Shown: positions 37,641-47,346 of the stretch, piece after piece
Layout: every line of letters begins with the position of its first letter
Position numbering within the stretch: position 1 is the stretch's first letter
DNA from: JAHECQ01 sp963775125
GTDB taxonomy: Bacteria > Actinomycetota > Acidimicrobiia > Acidimicrobiales > SZUA-35
Direction of reading: 5' to 3'
Assembly (NCBI GenBank): GCA_963775125.1
Contig: CAVZHQ010000006.1
Span: 62,001 to 126,000, forward strand
DNA: 64,000 bases
Translations under genes and position numbers: made by a program
The notes under the pieces: generated by a model
Database searches by the model: none
The model's input: the letters and a program-made list of their open reading frames with translations, nothing else
What the model was told of the DNA's origin: nothing

Positions 37641-38748
37641 ACCTGGGATCGCCACCGAAGGTTCGTCGCGGGAGACGAGCTATTCCGCCGAGATCCAGTC
37701 GTGGCTGCGCCACGGGGTGTTCCTGGCGGCGGGGGCGGCGGTGTTGTACCGACTCTGGCCCAATCTGCTCGGCATCGTCAGCACCGCACCGAGGTTGTCC
37801 ACCATCCGACCCAGCTGGTTCCTGGTGATGGTGGCCGCTCAGGTGGCGAGCTTTGCGTGTGTCTGGTGGATGTTGCGAATACTCCTGCCGCGCACCTCGT
37901 GGTTGGCCGTTGCCACGTCACAACTGGTCGCCAACGCAGTCAGTCGGACCGTTCCGGGCGGCGCACCGCTGGGCGGTGCGACCATGTATCGCATGCTGGT
38001 GGTCAGCGGCACGGCCCCAACCCACGCCGCAGGGGCCCTGACGGTCACCTCGATCCTGTCGACGGCTGCCATCTTCGCCATTCCGGCATTGGCGTTGCTC
38101 ATGGCCATCATCGGAGCGCCGATTCCCGAAGCCTTGGAACCCGCGGCGGTAGCCGGAGCCGTGCTCTTCGTCCTCCTGCTGCTGGTCGGCTACGTGGCCA
38201 TCTCACGAGACCGGCCGCTGCTTGCCGTCGGTGGCCTGCTCCAGCGAGTGGCGGCCCGCCTTCCGCGACGCTTCCGCCGTACGATCACGCCGGCCCAGTT
38301 GCTGGTCGAACGGGACCGGCTGGTCGGGGTCGTCGGTGACAAGTGGGGCCAGGCCATGGCCGCCGCCGCGCTCAACTGGGTGTTCGACTACTTGGCGCTG
38401 GTGGCGGCTCTCTACGGGGTGGGCGCCGACCCGCGGCTGAGTCTCGTGTTGCTGGCGTACGCCGGCGTGGTCGTCACCTCGATGATTCCCATCACTCCTG
38501 GAGGGTTCGGGTTCGTCGAGCCTGCCCTCGTGTCCATGTTGGTGCTGTCGGGCATCAGCACGCAGAACGCCGGTCTGGCGACCTTGGCCTACCGGATCGT
38601 TTCGCTGCTCCTGCCCGTGTGCGCGGCCCTACCGGCCTGGCTGGTCTACCGCCTGCGCTTCCGCTCGGTCGACTTCGAGGCGCCCCTACCGAAGGTGATC
38701 CGCACTCAGGAGTCCGGCCCTGAAAGGTCGTCGGTCGAAGCGATGTAG
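37633..38748 (+). CDS. Flippase-like integral membrane protein (UPF0104/LPG synthase TM family)
   Basis: A 371-residue protein with about eight membrane segments, of the family that contains the membrane part of lysylphosphatidylglycerol synthase and AglD-like flippases. Conserved marks are TVPGGAPLGGATMYRML (about residue 110-125) and IPITPGGFGFVEPALVSMLV (about 285-305). It probably moves a lipid or lipid-linked molecule; no catalytic cytosolic domain is attached. It begins at ATG 37633 inside the end of maf and overlaps the convergent nuclease gene by 43 bases. Confidence 0.87.
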   Translation: MTEPGIATEGSSRETSYSAEIQSWLRHGVFLAAGAAVLYRLWPNLLGIVSTAPRLSTIRPSWFLVMVAAQVASFACVWWMLRILLPRTSWLAVATSQLVANAVSRTVPGGAPLGGATMYRMLVVSGTAPTHAAGALTVTSILSTAAIFAIPALALLMAIIGAPIPEALEPAAVAGAVLFVLLLLVGYVAISRDRPLLAVGGLLQRVAARLPRRFRRTITPAQLLVERDRLVGVVGDKWGQAMAAAALNWVFDYLALVAALYGVGADPRLSLVLLAYAGVVVTSMIPITPGGFGFVEPALVSMLVLSGISTQNAGLATLAYRIVSLLLPVCAALPAWLVYRLRFRSVDFEAPLPKVIRTQESGPERSSVEAM

Positions 38749-39677
38749 GCCCGCCCTACGTCGCAGGATTCGAGCGCCGGGCACCACCGGCATGCGGGGC
38801 TGGTGACGAGCCGAGGCTCGGTCTTCTCGTGCAAGAGTGCAACCGCCCGGTTGGCGCCGTCGATGACCCGATGCGCCGTAGACCACAGGAGGTCCTCGGT
38901 GACGCTCTCGGTGCGGGGCAGGCCGCTCTCGAGGTAGTAGGTGACGATCAGGCGAGGCGGCACCCCCAATTTGAGGGTCTCGAGTAGGGCGTAGAAGCGA
39001 AGGTCATCGACGTGGTTCGGTGCGGTTCGGCCCGTCTTGAGGTCGATGAGGACTTTGCCGGCCTCATTGCCACGGGCGCGGCCCAGGGTGAGGTCGACGG
39101 CGCCCTGGAGCACGACGGACGCGTCGCAGAACTCGGCCCGGACCTTGGACTCGGCGACCGGCACCCACTGCCGGCGCAAGGGCGGGAACGCGTCGAGGAA
39201 GCCGGCAACCACGTCGTTGGCGCTCGTGACCAGATCGGCCCGCTCGGCTTCGGTAAGGGCGGCGAGGAACGGGCCGATGGACCGTTCGTTTGCTTCGAGA
39301 CGAGCGAGCGAGTCGTCGACGAGGTCGAGGGGGGTCGGGTTGCCGCGGCGGCCGACCAGCAACTCGACGGCCTTGTGGACGACCGTGCCGCGAGCAGAGG
39401 CCACCGTCCAACTGAAGGGGACCGCCTCTTCGGCCACGAACCGTTGCTCACATCCGTGGACCTGGTTGAGGCGGTGCTTCGAGAGGTAGAGGATGGTGTC
39501 GTCTCCGCCCACAGCCGTCAGTCGTCGAGCCACCGGGTTCAGCGCAGTTTCGAGTTCGTGGCGAAGATGATCTCGCAGGTCGTCGCGGAAGGTAGGACGC
39601 TCGGTGGAGCCGAGCTCGTCGAGGATCTGCTGCTGCGCGGGGTTCAGGCGCACCATCTGCTCGGCCAAGGCTGTCAC
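38706..39677 (-). CDS. PD-(D/E)XK (RecB-type) nuclease with probable Fe-S cysteines
   Basis: A 323-residue RecB-family nuclease: SKHRLNQVHGCEQRF near residue 74, RGTVVHKAVELLVG near 105 and the catalytic core LQGAVDLTLGR...KVLIDLKTGR near 205-225. The C-terminus has CRWCPALESC; with the early HGC this gives the four-cysteine [4Fe-4S] pattern of AddB/Cas4-type nucleases. GTG 39677 precedes VTALAEQMVRLNP. It stands alone, not with addA/recB or cas genes, and is head-to-head with a small gene next to the T7SS-like locus. Role in repair or defence is open. Confidence 0.85.
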   Translation of the reverse strand: MTALAEQMVRLNPAQQQILDELGSTERPTFRDDLRDHLRHELETALNPVARRLTAVGGDDTILYLSKHRLNQVHGCEQRFVAEEAVPFSWTVASARGTVVHKAVELLVGRRGNPTPLDLVDDSLARLEANERSIGPFLAALTEAERADLVTSANDVVAGFLDAFPPLRRQWVPVAESKVRAEFCDASVVLQGAVDLTLGRARGNEAGKVLIDLKTGRTAPNHVDDLRFYALLETLKLGVPPRLIVTYYLESGLPRTESVTEDLLWSTAHRVIDGANRAVALLHEKTEPRLVTSPACRWCPALESCDVGRAYIASTDDLSGPDS

Positions 39678-39721
39678 AGCCCCAGACCATACTGGTCGAC
39701 ATGGGCATGTGGCAGGACCGG

Positions 39722-39748
39722 CAAGGCCAGCAAGGCCAGCAAGGCCAG
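39722..39748. repeat. 9-bp tandem repeat between divergent genes
   Basis: Three exact units of CAAGGCCAG in the 91-bp gap between the nuclease and the small gene at 39769. It lies where both promoters must be. Confidence 0.7.
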
Positions 39749-39768
39749 TATCGAAAGAGCGTCGGTCG

Positions 39769-40125
39769 ATGACGGCGCTCGAGTTCGCTGAGTTGGCGCG
39801 GCGCTTGTCGGCCGCGCTGCGAGAGCTTGGGGTCGAGGTTCCCTGTTTTCGAAGCCCACCGAGATCGCCCGGCTTGGGCCGGTCACTCTGCCGCGGCACC
39901 GACGGCTCGGTGCAGGTGGCCGTACGACTCCGTGGCCGATCAGCGCTTGCCGTCGCCAGCGACATGATCGACGGAGCGGTTGCGGCCAACCAGCAGACCG
40001 GAGCCACGGCGGCTGCGACGCGAGACGCCCTGTGGTCGGCGGTCGAAGCACTGCTCGGTTCACTCTCTGCGATGGGTGACGGGTCGGCCGATGGTCTGGC
40101 CGTCGTACGGTCGATCGCCGCCTGA
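39769..40125 (+). CDS. Small protein of unknown function
   Basis: A 118-residue protein with an Ala/Leu-rich N-terminal helix (MTALEFAELARRLSAALRELG), a short middle with two Cys, and a C-terminal helical region. I do not recognise the family. Codon choice has the high-GC third positions expected of a real gene. It converges on the essC-like gene and overlaps its last 66 bases. It might be an accessory of the T7SS-like locus, but only location supports this. Confidence 0.5.
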   Translation: MTALEFAELARRLSAALRELGVEVPCFRSPPRSPGLGRSLCRGTDGSVQVAVRLRGRSALAVASDMIDGAVAANQQTGATAAATRDALWSAVEALLGSLSAMGDGSADGLAVVRSIAA

Positions 40126-43100
40126 CTCCAAGATCTGGACTTCGAAGCATTGACCCGACAGCGACAACAGCCCGCGGCCCGGACGTGGGTTCGTCCGCAG
40201 CGACTCGTCGATTCTTCCTGCACCGATCGGTGACCCGTCGAGCGGTGAGATGGGGCAGAGCACCAGGCCGCTTCGATGGGGTGCGAACGACCGTCGGACG
40301 GGGCAACGCCCGGTGAAGAAGTCAGGCGGGCCGGCCAGGAAGACCGCGTGACGCCGACGGTCGAGCACCTCGAGATCGAGCGCAGCAGCGTCCAACCGAT
40401 GGGCGTCGTCGACCAGCACAACGATCGGATCATCGGGAGGCATGGTTCGGTGCAGACGGTCCAGCGCTTCACCGAGGACTCGGGCGGGCATACCAGGGCC
40501 AGACCCTCCGGCGGCCGGCAGCGGCGATCGTCGGGAGCCGCCGATGGCCACGACGGAAAGCCCGCGTGCGGCGAACAAGGCGGCCAATGATGCCAACGCA
40601 ACGCTCTTGCCGCTGCGGGCCGGCCCCGTGATCGCAAAGACGGGTCCATCTTCGTCGCCATCGGCCCAAAGGACGGATCCGTCAGCAAGGTCGATGCCGA
40701 TGGGTAGCGCCAGCAGGACCCCCGGTGGCGGAACAAGGGGCGGAGCCTCATCGAGCGACATCGGCCAGGTCACGACCGGGAAGTTCGGTGGCGGAACCTC
40801 GAGCGTGGACGAGGGAAAGACGTGTTCGAGGCGAGCCGAGAGCTTGGCGAGCATCTCGTGCTCCCGGCATTCGCTCCGTGGTCAACTGGGCGATCTGCAC
40901 GAGGCGGCCCCGGCGGACGTCGAAGGCTCTGCCGGGGCAACGCAGCGAGGCAACCAGACCGCGGGGAAGCGCGTGCACCGCCCCAGAGGAATCGTCATTC
41001 GAGGCAAACACGAATCGGCGGTCGACACCGGCCCCCAGTCGCGAATCGGCAAGGGAGGCAGACCCGGCGAGGATGATCCGGATGTTCACGCCGTGGGCCT
41101 CGTTCAAGAGGTTCGTGAGCGGCTGGAGCAGCGGATGCCGGACGTCGTCCCCCCGACGCGTGAGCCGGTCGGCCCCTGCGACCAGCAGCAGCAGGTTGGG
41201 TGATGACGCCGACACCAGCGGGCGCCGTCGAGCCGCCTCGTCCCGGAGGTGTTGCACCATCCGCAACGCCAGTCGGTCGTCGCGGACCGCAACGACGCTG
41301 CAATGCGGGAACGACCGCAGCCGATCGAGACCACTCCCGTCGAGGTCGATACCGAACAGATGCAGGGTGTCGGGCGAACTGCGAACCGCGGCCGAGGCGC
41401 CGATGACGGCCAGAGCGTCGGTCAGGCTCCCGTCGCCAGGCCCGAGCAGGAGGACTTGTTCGTCCTGCTCGCCCAGATGAGCGACCGCATGGCGTTGCTC
41501 GTCCGGCCGGTCCTCCAAACCGATGGGGAGTCCGGGTTCGTCCGAGACGAGCAAGGGACCCAGGGCGACTCGTTCGGGCAGCTCGCCGGGCCAGGGAATG
41601 GCCGATCGTGACCAACCCGACGTCGCCGCCGCCTGCTGGAGCGACCAGCTGATCCTGGCCATGTCGGTGTCCGCGATCGGCGTTGCGCTCGCCACGTCGA
41701 CTGCGGTGTGGATTGCGTCGACCAACGAAGCATCTTCGAAGCGGACCACGACCCGCTCGGATGCCGGGTGGCGTTCGGTCGAGGATTCCTTGCCGCGGGA
41801 GCCGGGGCCGACGACGCGCGCGGTCTGGAACTCGATCACTTCACCGCCGTTGCTGCGGAGGTACCCGCGTCCGACGGCGTGGGGCGGGAGCGTCGACGCA
41901 ATGCCTGTCTCCAGAACGGCCTTGCTGTGTGCCGGTTTCATGACCCGCAGACAGAGACGGAGTCCGGCGTTTGCCTCGATCTGCGGAGGCAGTTGTCCCT
42001 CGAAGTTCTGGGTGACCAGCAGCAGGTGGATGCCAAGGGCGCGGCCGATCCGGGTGACGCTGACCAATTCCTGCAGTCGACGCCGACCGTCGTCGCTCGC
42101 CAACAGCTCGCTGAACTCGTCGATGACCACGAGGAGTCGGGGGAGTGGGGGCAGGGCGGGGTCGGTCGGTCGGAGTCGTCGATAGGCGTCGAGGTCGGAT
42201 GCACGACCGCGCAAGAGGCGCTGTCGACGCAACTGTTCGGCCTGCAGCAGGTCGATCGTCCGCTGGAAACGGTCGACGTCGAGATTGGTCGACAAGTCGA
42301 TCACATGCGGAAGCTGGGCGGTGAGCTCGTGGTCGACGCCGCCTTTGAAGTCGACGATGACGATGCCGAGGTCGTCGGGGTGATTGTTCAGACAGAGCGA
42401 GGTGAGGAAGGTCATCAGGAGTTCGGTCTTGCCCGAGCCGGACATGCCGCCGAGCAGTCCGTGGGGGCCGTCCTTCGCAAGGTCGATGATCAAGGGAACC
42501 CCTCGACTGACACCGATCACCGCCTCGGTGCTGGGCGAAGTCCTGGCCCAGCGCTCGCTGATCCAGTCCGGGCCCACGTCCCCGCCGAGGACATCCAGGA
42601 GTTGCAGCCCGTGTGCGGACGACGCAACTTCGTCGGTAGCTGGACGAAGCCCGGCCAACCGCAACGCGGCGCTACGGGCCACTGGCACCGTCAGCTCAGC
42701 CACCTGCACGGCGATGTCGGATTGGTGGCGGCTTGCGAAGATGGCCGAGCCAAGAACGGCGTCGAGGGCGAGCGAGCTCTTGAGGCCATCGATCGTGAGC
42801 GTCTCATCGGCGACGATGCCGATGATGCCGTAGCGCGGGCCCTGATCGAGCAACACCGCCAGCTCGCCATTTCCGGCAAGGACACCGTCGACGACCACCA
42901 AGACCAGCGGCCACACACTTGGGTCAGGGGGACCGTCGGCCGTCGTCACACTCGCGTTCGCTCGTCGAGTGTCGAAGAGCCGCCGTAGCTCCGACAGGCT
43001 GGCGTCGTGCTCGACGGCCTCGTGCGCAACGGGGTAGGTGAGGTGGGTTGCCGCGTGGGGGAGCCAGGTCGCGAACCGCCAGGTGCTGCGGCCCTCGGGG

Positions 43101-44387
43101 CTGGTGAGAATGCAGATGCCGAGGTCGGAGGGAGCGTGGGAGGCGCACAAGCCGATCAGCAGCGACGTCGTTACTGCCCGGCGACGCTCGGCGGGACCGC
43201 GGACCAGCAGAGCCCCGGTCTGTAGGAGCGAGGTCGTCAGGGGAACGGTCGACAACTTCGGCGCACCGAGCAGGGGGTGGATGTCGTCGGCATCGATGCC
43301 GGAGGCAACGTCGGCAAGGCCGAGGGTGACTGCGCCGAAGTCATCGTCCTCGGGTCGGCGCTCCCACAGGCGTCGGCTCCAGAGCAGGCAGTGGGCGACG
43401 GCCATGCCACCGGTGGGCGCTTCGGCCCTGCGCTGAACTTGCTCGGCGTGGCGAACGTCGTGCACCGATTGGGCGAAGGCGAGGCGCTCCTCTGCGTGCT
43501 CGGCAAGCGCGGCGTCGCTGCTCCGCCTCTCCCGCGACCGTTGACGGCGCGGCATCGACCGCGAAGATCAGGGGAGCGAGGGCGCTCAGGAGAAGGAACT
43601 CCCAGCGTCCCGTGAGGTAGGCGAACCCGATTCCGGTTGCCACGGGCGCCAGACTGCGCCACCAACCTGACCGGGTTGGCTCGACCTCGGTCGGCGAACG
43701 GGGACCACGCAGACGATGCGGGAGGTCGGGGGCAGGAGTTCGGAATTCTCGAGGGAAGGCGATGGTGGGTCCCTCGGAGTCGGACGTCGCTCGCGGGCCC
43801 AGTTCTGCGACACGCAGGTGAACGAGCTCCAAGACGGTCGCCCCGATCAGCAGGTGCGAGCCTGCGGTGACCGGATGGCGACCGAGGTCGAGCGGGAGGC
43901 CATCGACGCGGGTTCCGTTGCTCGAATGGAGATCTTCGATCGTCACTGCCGCGCCGCTGGGATCGGCGTTGACGCTGATCGCGGCGTGGTTGCCCGAGAC
44001 CATTGGGTCAGCGAGGACGACGTCGGCATCGGTGCTGCGGCCGACGACGTGGCGCCCCGGTCGGAGCTGACAGGTCGCTCCGGCACAAGGGCCGGTCACT
44101 GCGACCAGCCACCAGCCATCAGCGTGCTCGAGCCGAGTGCTCCCGAACGCTGCCCCCGGTCGGGACCAGGGTTCGGACACCACCGAGCCGTTGCGAAGCC
44201 CGATCGACCCGATGGTCTCCCGTCGACCAACGTCGGTCCCCGGCCTCCCGTCGATGGAAGGCCGGGTGACGCCAAGGTTCGCGAGCTTGCGTACCAGCTC
44301 GGCGACCGGTGCGGCGGCCGATCCCTCGACGAGGATCGAGCGCTCTCGTTCATCGCCGTTGTGAAGACACAGCCGCCAGGTCGGCAT
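40060..44387 (-). CDS. EssC/EccC-like FHA-FtsK/SpoIIIE ATPase of a type VII secretion-like system (two frame breaks)
   Basis: About 1,440 residues when repaired, the length and order of firmicute EssC. From the N-terminus: a ubiquitin-like region (LVRKLANLGV...TIGSIGLRNGSVV), an FHA domain (GRHVVGRSTDADVVLADPMVSGNHA; SSNGTRVDG), two membrane segments (PVATGIGFAYLTGRWEFLLL), then ATPase module 1 with Walker A GMSGSGKT and Walker B LLVVIDEFSEL, module 2 with a degenerate P-loop (LLLGPGDGSLTD), and module 3 with Walker A GPARSGKS. The frame breaks by one extra base near 43545 and near 40870 (QLTT then ECREHEMLAKL). An internal ATG at 43555, just after a TGA in that frame, could also start a separate ATPase chain. 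Such ATPases power WXG100 export. Confidence 0.85.
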
Positions 44388-44399
44388 GATGCGACGCGA

Positions 44400-44693
44400 T
44401 CAGGACCGGAGTTGCGCGGCCAGTTGGGCGTCGGTCTCCTCGATGGCGGTGGCGGCGCCACTGAGGAAACTCCCCAGGGAATCCAGTGCCTCGATGAGCT
44501 GCCGAGCGCTCTCGGCCCATTCCTGGTACCGCTCCTCGAAGGCGCGTGCGCTCTGGCCCTGGAAACTGTCGCCCAACGCAGCCAGACGGCCCCGGAGGGA
44601 GGTGAGTTGATCGGTCGTCTCGGCCGCCGCACGGGTGACATCGCCGGCCACGGCCCTTGCGTCGCCGGCCCTCAGGAGAATGTTGTCGGTCAT
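44400..44693 (-). CDS. WXG100-family (ESAT-6-like) protein with FQG motif
   Basis: A 97-residue, mostly helical protein. The WXG turn is FQG at residues 44-46 (LGDSFQGQSARAFEERYQEW), in the normal position between two helices. The C-terminal helix lacks the usual YxxxD/E signal. WXG100 proteins are the substrates and structural partners of type VII secretion systems. The stop is 12 bases before the EssC-like start, so the two form one operon led by this gene. ATG 44693. Confidence 0.85.
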   Translation of the reverse strand: MTDNILLRAGDARAVAGDVTRAAAETTDQLTSLRGRLAALGDSFQGQSARAFEERYQEWAESARQLIEALDSLGSFLSGAATAIEETDAQLAAQLRS

Positions 44694-44853
44694 CGGTTCG
44701 CTCGCTTTCCCCGCAGTGCGGGACTGGTGGTCCGCCGTGGTGGCGGCCTCGAGCGAACGTACGGAGGTATCGGGCGGCGGGCGATGGGGACTGGTCCCCG
44801 CGGGAGCGATGAAAGGTGCCGGAATGCACTGGACGGGCACCGAAAACGTTGGA

Positions 44854-44881
44854 GGCCCCGGGAGGAGGGATTCCCGGGGCC
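44854..44881. promoter_or_regulatory. 10-bp hairpin in the T7SS/MoxR divergent region
   Basis: GGCCCCGGGA (44854-44863) and TCCCGGGGCC (44872-44881) form a perfect 10-bp stem with an 8-base loop in the 286-bp gap between the WXG100 and MoxR starts. A smaller palindrome CCCGCAGTGCGGG lies near 44717. It could be a shared operator or an RNA hairpin. I could not place -35/-10 boxes with confidence, and see no further gene in this gap. Confidence 0.45.
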
Positions 44882-44979
44882 GCTTCGACGCTACACCCTG
44901 GCTTTGGACGAGACACGGCGTCCAGCGAAAACAGTTGCACAGCTATCATGCGGTGTCCCCGGAGCAAACGAGGCGAGTC

Positions 44980-46065
44980 GTGACAAACCCCGCATTGGAA
45001 GCACTCGGTTTGGCCGTGGCGTCGCGTACGCCGGTGCTGCTCTGGGGCGCGCCAGGCACGGGGAAAAGCTCCGCCGTCCAGGCCCTGGCGCGAGCAAGCG
45101 GCCAGGCATGTGAGGTGGTGATCGCCTCGATCCGTGAGCCCTCGGACTTCGCCGGCCTCCCGATCGTGTTCGAGGGCGGCGTTCGGTTCGCCCCTCCGTC
45201 ATGGGCGCAACACCTGGCCTCGGCGGGAGGCGGCGTGCTGTTCCTCGACGAGATCTCCACCGCGCCGCCTGCCGTCCAGGCCGCGCTGCTTCGGGTCGTC
45301 CTCGAGCGGATCGTCGGCGACCTTGCCCTCCCGGACGACGTGGCCGTGGTAGCGGCAGCGAATCCGCCGGACCAGGCCGCCGACGGCTGGGACCTCTCGG
45401 GACCCCTGGCGAACCGGTTCTGCCATCTGGACTGGACCGTCGATGCCCAGGGCATTGCCGAAGGCTTCATCGCCGGATTCGCTGCGCCCTCGGTCGTCGA
45501 ACTACCCCATGACTGGGAACGATCGGTCGCCCGGGCTCGGGTACACGTGGCCTCGTTCCTCCAAGTCCGGCCCACGCTGGTGTCGGCGCCGCCGCTCGAA
45601 CGGGCTGCGGCCGGCCGAGCATGGCCCAGTCCCCGGTCCTGGGAGATGGCTGCTCGCCTGCTCGGCGCCGCACGATCGGTCGACGCCACTGCGGACGTCA
45701 CCAACGCTCTGGTCAGCGGTTGCGTGGGCCGGGGAGCGGGCATCGAATTCCTGACCTGGCTCCTCGAATTGGACCTGCCCGACCCCGAGGTCGTGCTCGC
45801 CCATCCTGAACGGTTCGAGTTGCCCGAACGTGGCGATCGGGCGTACGCAGCCCTCACGTCGATTGCGGCGGCGGTGGCAGCGAACCCCACCCCGGAGCGG
45901 TGGGCAGCGGGCTGGAAGGTCCTCGGCGTCGCCGCGGCCGTCGCCCCCGACGTCGCCGCCATGGCCGCCCGCATCCTGGCGCGCTGTCGCCCCGAAGGTG
46001 CAGCAGCGCCGCCCGAGGCCGCACGGTTCGTGCCGCTGCTCCGCGACGCCGGTCTTCTGCCCTGA
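44980..46065 (+). CDS. MoxR-type AAA+ ATPase
   Basis: A 361-residue AAA+ ATPase of the MoxR/dynein-related type: Walker A LLWGAPGTGKSS near residue 25, Walker B GGGVLFLDEIS near 85, sensor 1 VVAAANPPD near 125. MoxR ATPases work as chaperones with VWA-domain partners, and the next gene is such a partner. GTG 44980 has GAGG nine bases upstream; GTG 44953 is an alternative. It is divergent from the WXG100/EssC-like operon. The coupling to a T7SS-like locus is unusual. Confidence 0.9.
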   Translation: MTNPALEALGLAVASRTPVLLWGAPGTGKSSAVQALARASGQACEVVIASIREPSDFAGLPIVFEGGVRFAPPSWAQHLASAGGGVLFLDEISTAPPAVQAALLRVVLERIVGDLALPDDVAVVAAANPPDQAADGWDLSGPLANRFCHLDWTVDAQGIAEGFIAGFAAPSVVELPHDWERSVARARVHVASFLQVRPTLVSAPPLERAAAGRAWPSPRSWEMAARLLGAARSVDATADVTNALVSGCVGRGAGIEFLTWLLELDLPDPEVVLAHPERFELPERGDRAYAALTSIAAAVAANPTPERWAAGWKVLGVAAAVAPDVAAMAARILARCRPEGAAAPPEAARFVPLLRDAGLLP

Positions 46066-46090
46066 TGGCCGACCCTGGCACGGGATCGTC

Positions 46091-47342
46091 GTGAGCCTCG
46101 ACCAGCACCAGCTGGCGGCCGCTCGTCTCTGGGCCGCCAACCGCTACCCCTATCTCGCTGCCGCGGTTTTCGCGCTCTCGGTCGGCGAGGTCGAGGGTCT
46201 CGGGGGTATCCAGGTCGACGAATGGTGGCGGGTCCACCTCGACCCCGAGGTCTCGGCGGGATGGGAGGTCCCCCAGCTCGGCGGCGAGCTGCTGCACCTG
46301 ACCGCTCACGTCCTTCGTGATCACGCAACCCGTGCGAGGGTGGTCGAGCTTGGAGATGCAGCCGAGCTGGCGCACTGGGTCGACGCCGCGGACGCCGAGA
46401 TCGGCGACGACTTCCCGGCAGATCTGCCGCGGGCCAGGCGGTCGGCGACGGCCGAGCAGCTGGGCTGTCGAGACGGAGGGCTGGCCGAGGAGTACTACCG
46501 GATGGGTGCTCCATCGGACCAGCTCGGGCCGCCGGACGACGAGCAACACCTGTGGGACTGCGGGAGCGGGGCGCACGGCCGGCATGGGCCGTTCGAACCG
46601 CCGCCTCCGGCCACCAGTCGGTCAGCGACGTCGGCGAGCGGCGTGACGCGTGAACAGCAGGATCTCATCCGACAACAGGTGGCCACCGAGGTACTGTCCG
46701 GCCGGCGAGGCCCCAGACGGTCTCCGCCGGTGGGCCGAGGCCCTCCGCCGACCGTCGGTCGACTGGCGGACCGAGCTGGCAGCGGAGATCCGTCGGGGCG
46801 TCGCCAGTCGCCGGGGGGCGGTCGACTACAGCTACAGCCGTCCGTCGCGCCGAGCTGCTGCGCTGCAACTGACCGGATCGCAGGGACACGGGTTCGTGGT
46901 GCTTCCATCGTTGCGGGACCCCTCGATCAACGTGGCGGTCGTGTGCGACACCAGCGCTTCGGTCGACGACACGTTGCTCGGCGCAGTGTTGGCCGAGGTC
47001 GAGGGGTTGCTGCGATCGGTCGGTATCGGACGCGTCGACGTCCTCTCGTGCGACCACGCGGTACAGGCGGTCGCTACGGTTCGACGCATCGAGGACGTGG
47101 AGCTCTTCGGCGGTGGAGGAACCGACATGGCCCTTGGGCTGGCCGCGGCGCATGCCCGTCGCCCTCGACCGTCGGTCATCGTGGTGCTCACCGATGGGTT
47201 CACGCCCTGGCCGCCTACTGCTCCGGAACGATCTTGCGTCATCGTCGGGCTGCTCGGTGCCGATCCGGCCTCTGGCCTACGGCCGGCGGATCCTCCCGGT
47301 TGGGCCCGAACCGTTCACATCGCCGGGCCGGCGATCAGGTGA
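46091..47342 (+). CDS. DUF2201-type metallopeptidase-like/VWA protein (one frame break)
   Basis: About 416 residues when repaired. The N-terminal half resembles the metallopeptidase domain of the DUF2201/VWA family, but the HExxH motif is degenerate (GELLHLTAHVLRDH), so zinc-peptidase activity is doubtful. After REQQDLIRQQVATEVLSG (about 46705) the frame shifts by one extra base and continues GLRRWAEALRRPSVDWRTEL into a VWA domain with an intact MIDAS (CDTSAS; GGGGTDMALGL; VVLTDG). GTG 46091 lies 25 bases after moxR. MoxR plus VWA/metallopeptidase pairs probably remodel or load metal into a target protein; the target is unknown. Confidence 0.8.
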
Positions 47343-47346
47343 CCTC

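Noticed and set aside
38706..39677. Cas4 assignment for the nuclease
   Set aside because: Cas4 and AddB share the cysteine pattern, but no CRISPR or cas gene is near and the length and flanks fit a general RecB-type nuclease better.
43540..43570. Programmed frameshifting to make the EssC-like protein
   Set aside because: No typical slippery site or downstream pseudoknot was recognised, and many unrelated genes in the window show the same one-base break, so a sequence error is simpler.
44635..44979. Earlier start for moxR (from 44635)
   Set aside because: The extra residues are composed of promoter-region sequence including a hairpin, overlap the WXG100 gene, and lack family similarity.
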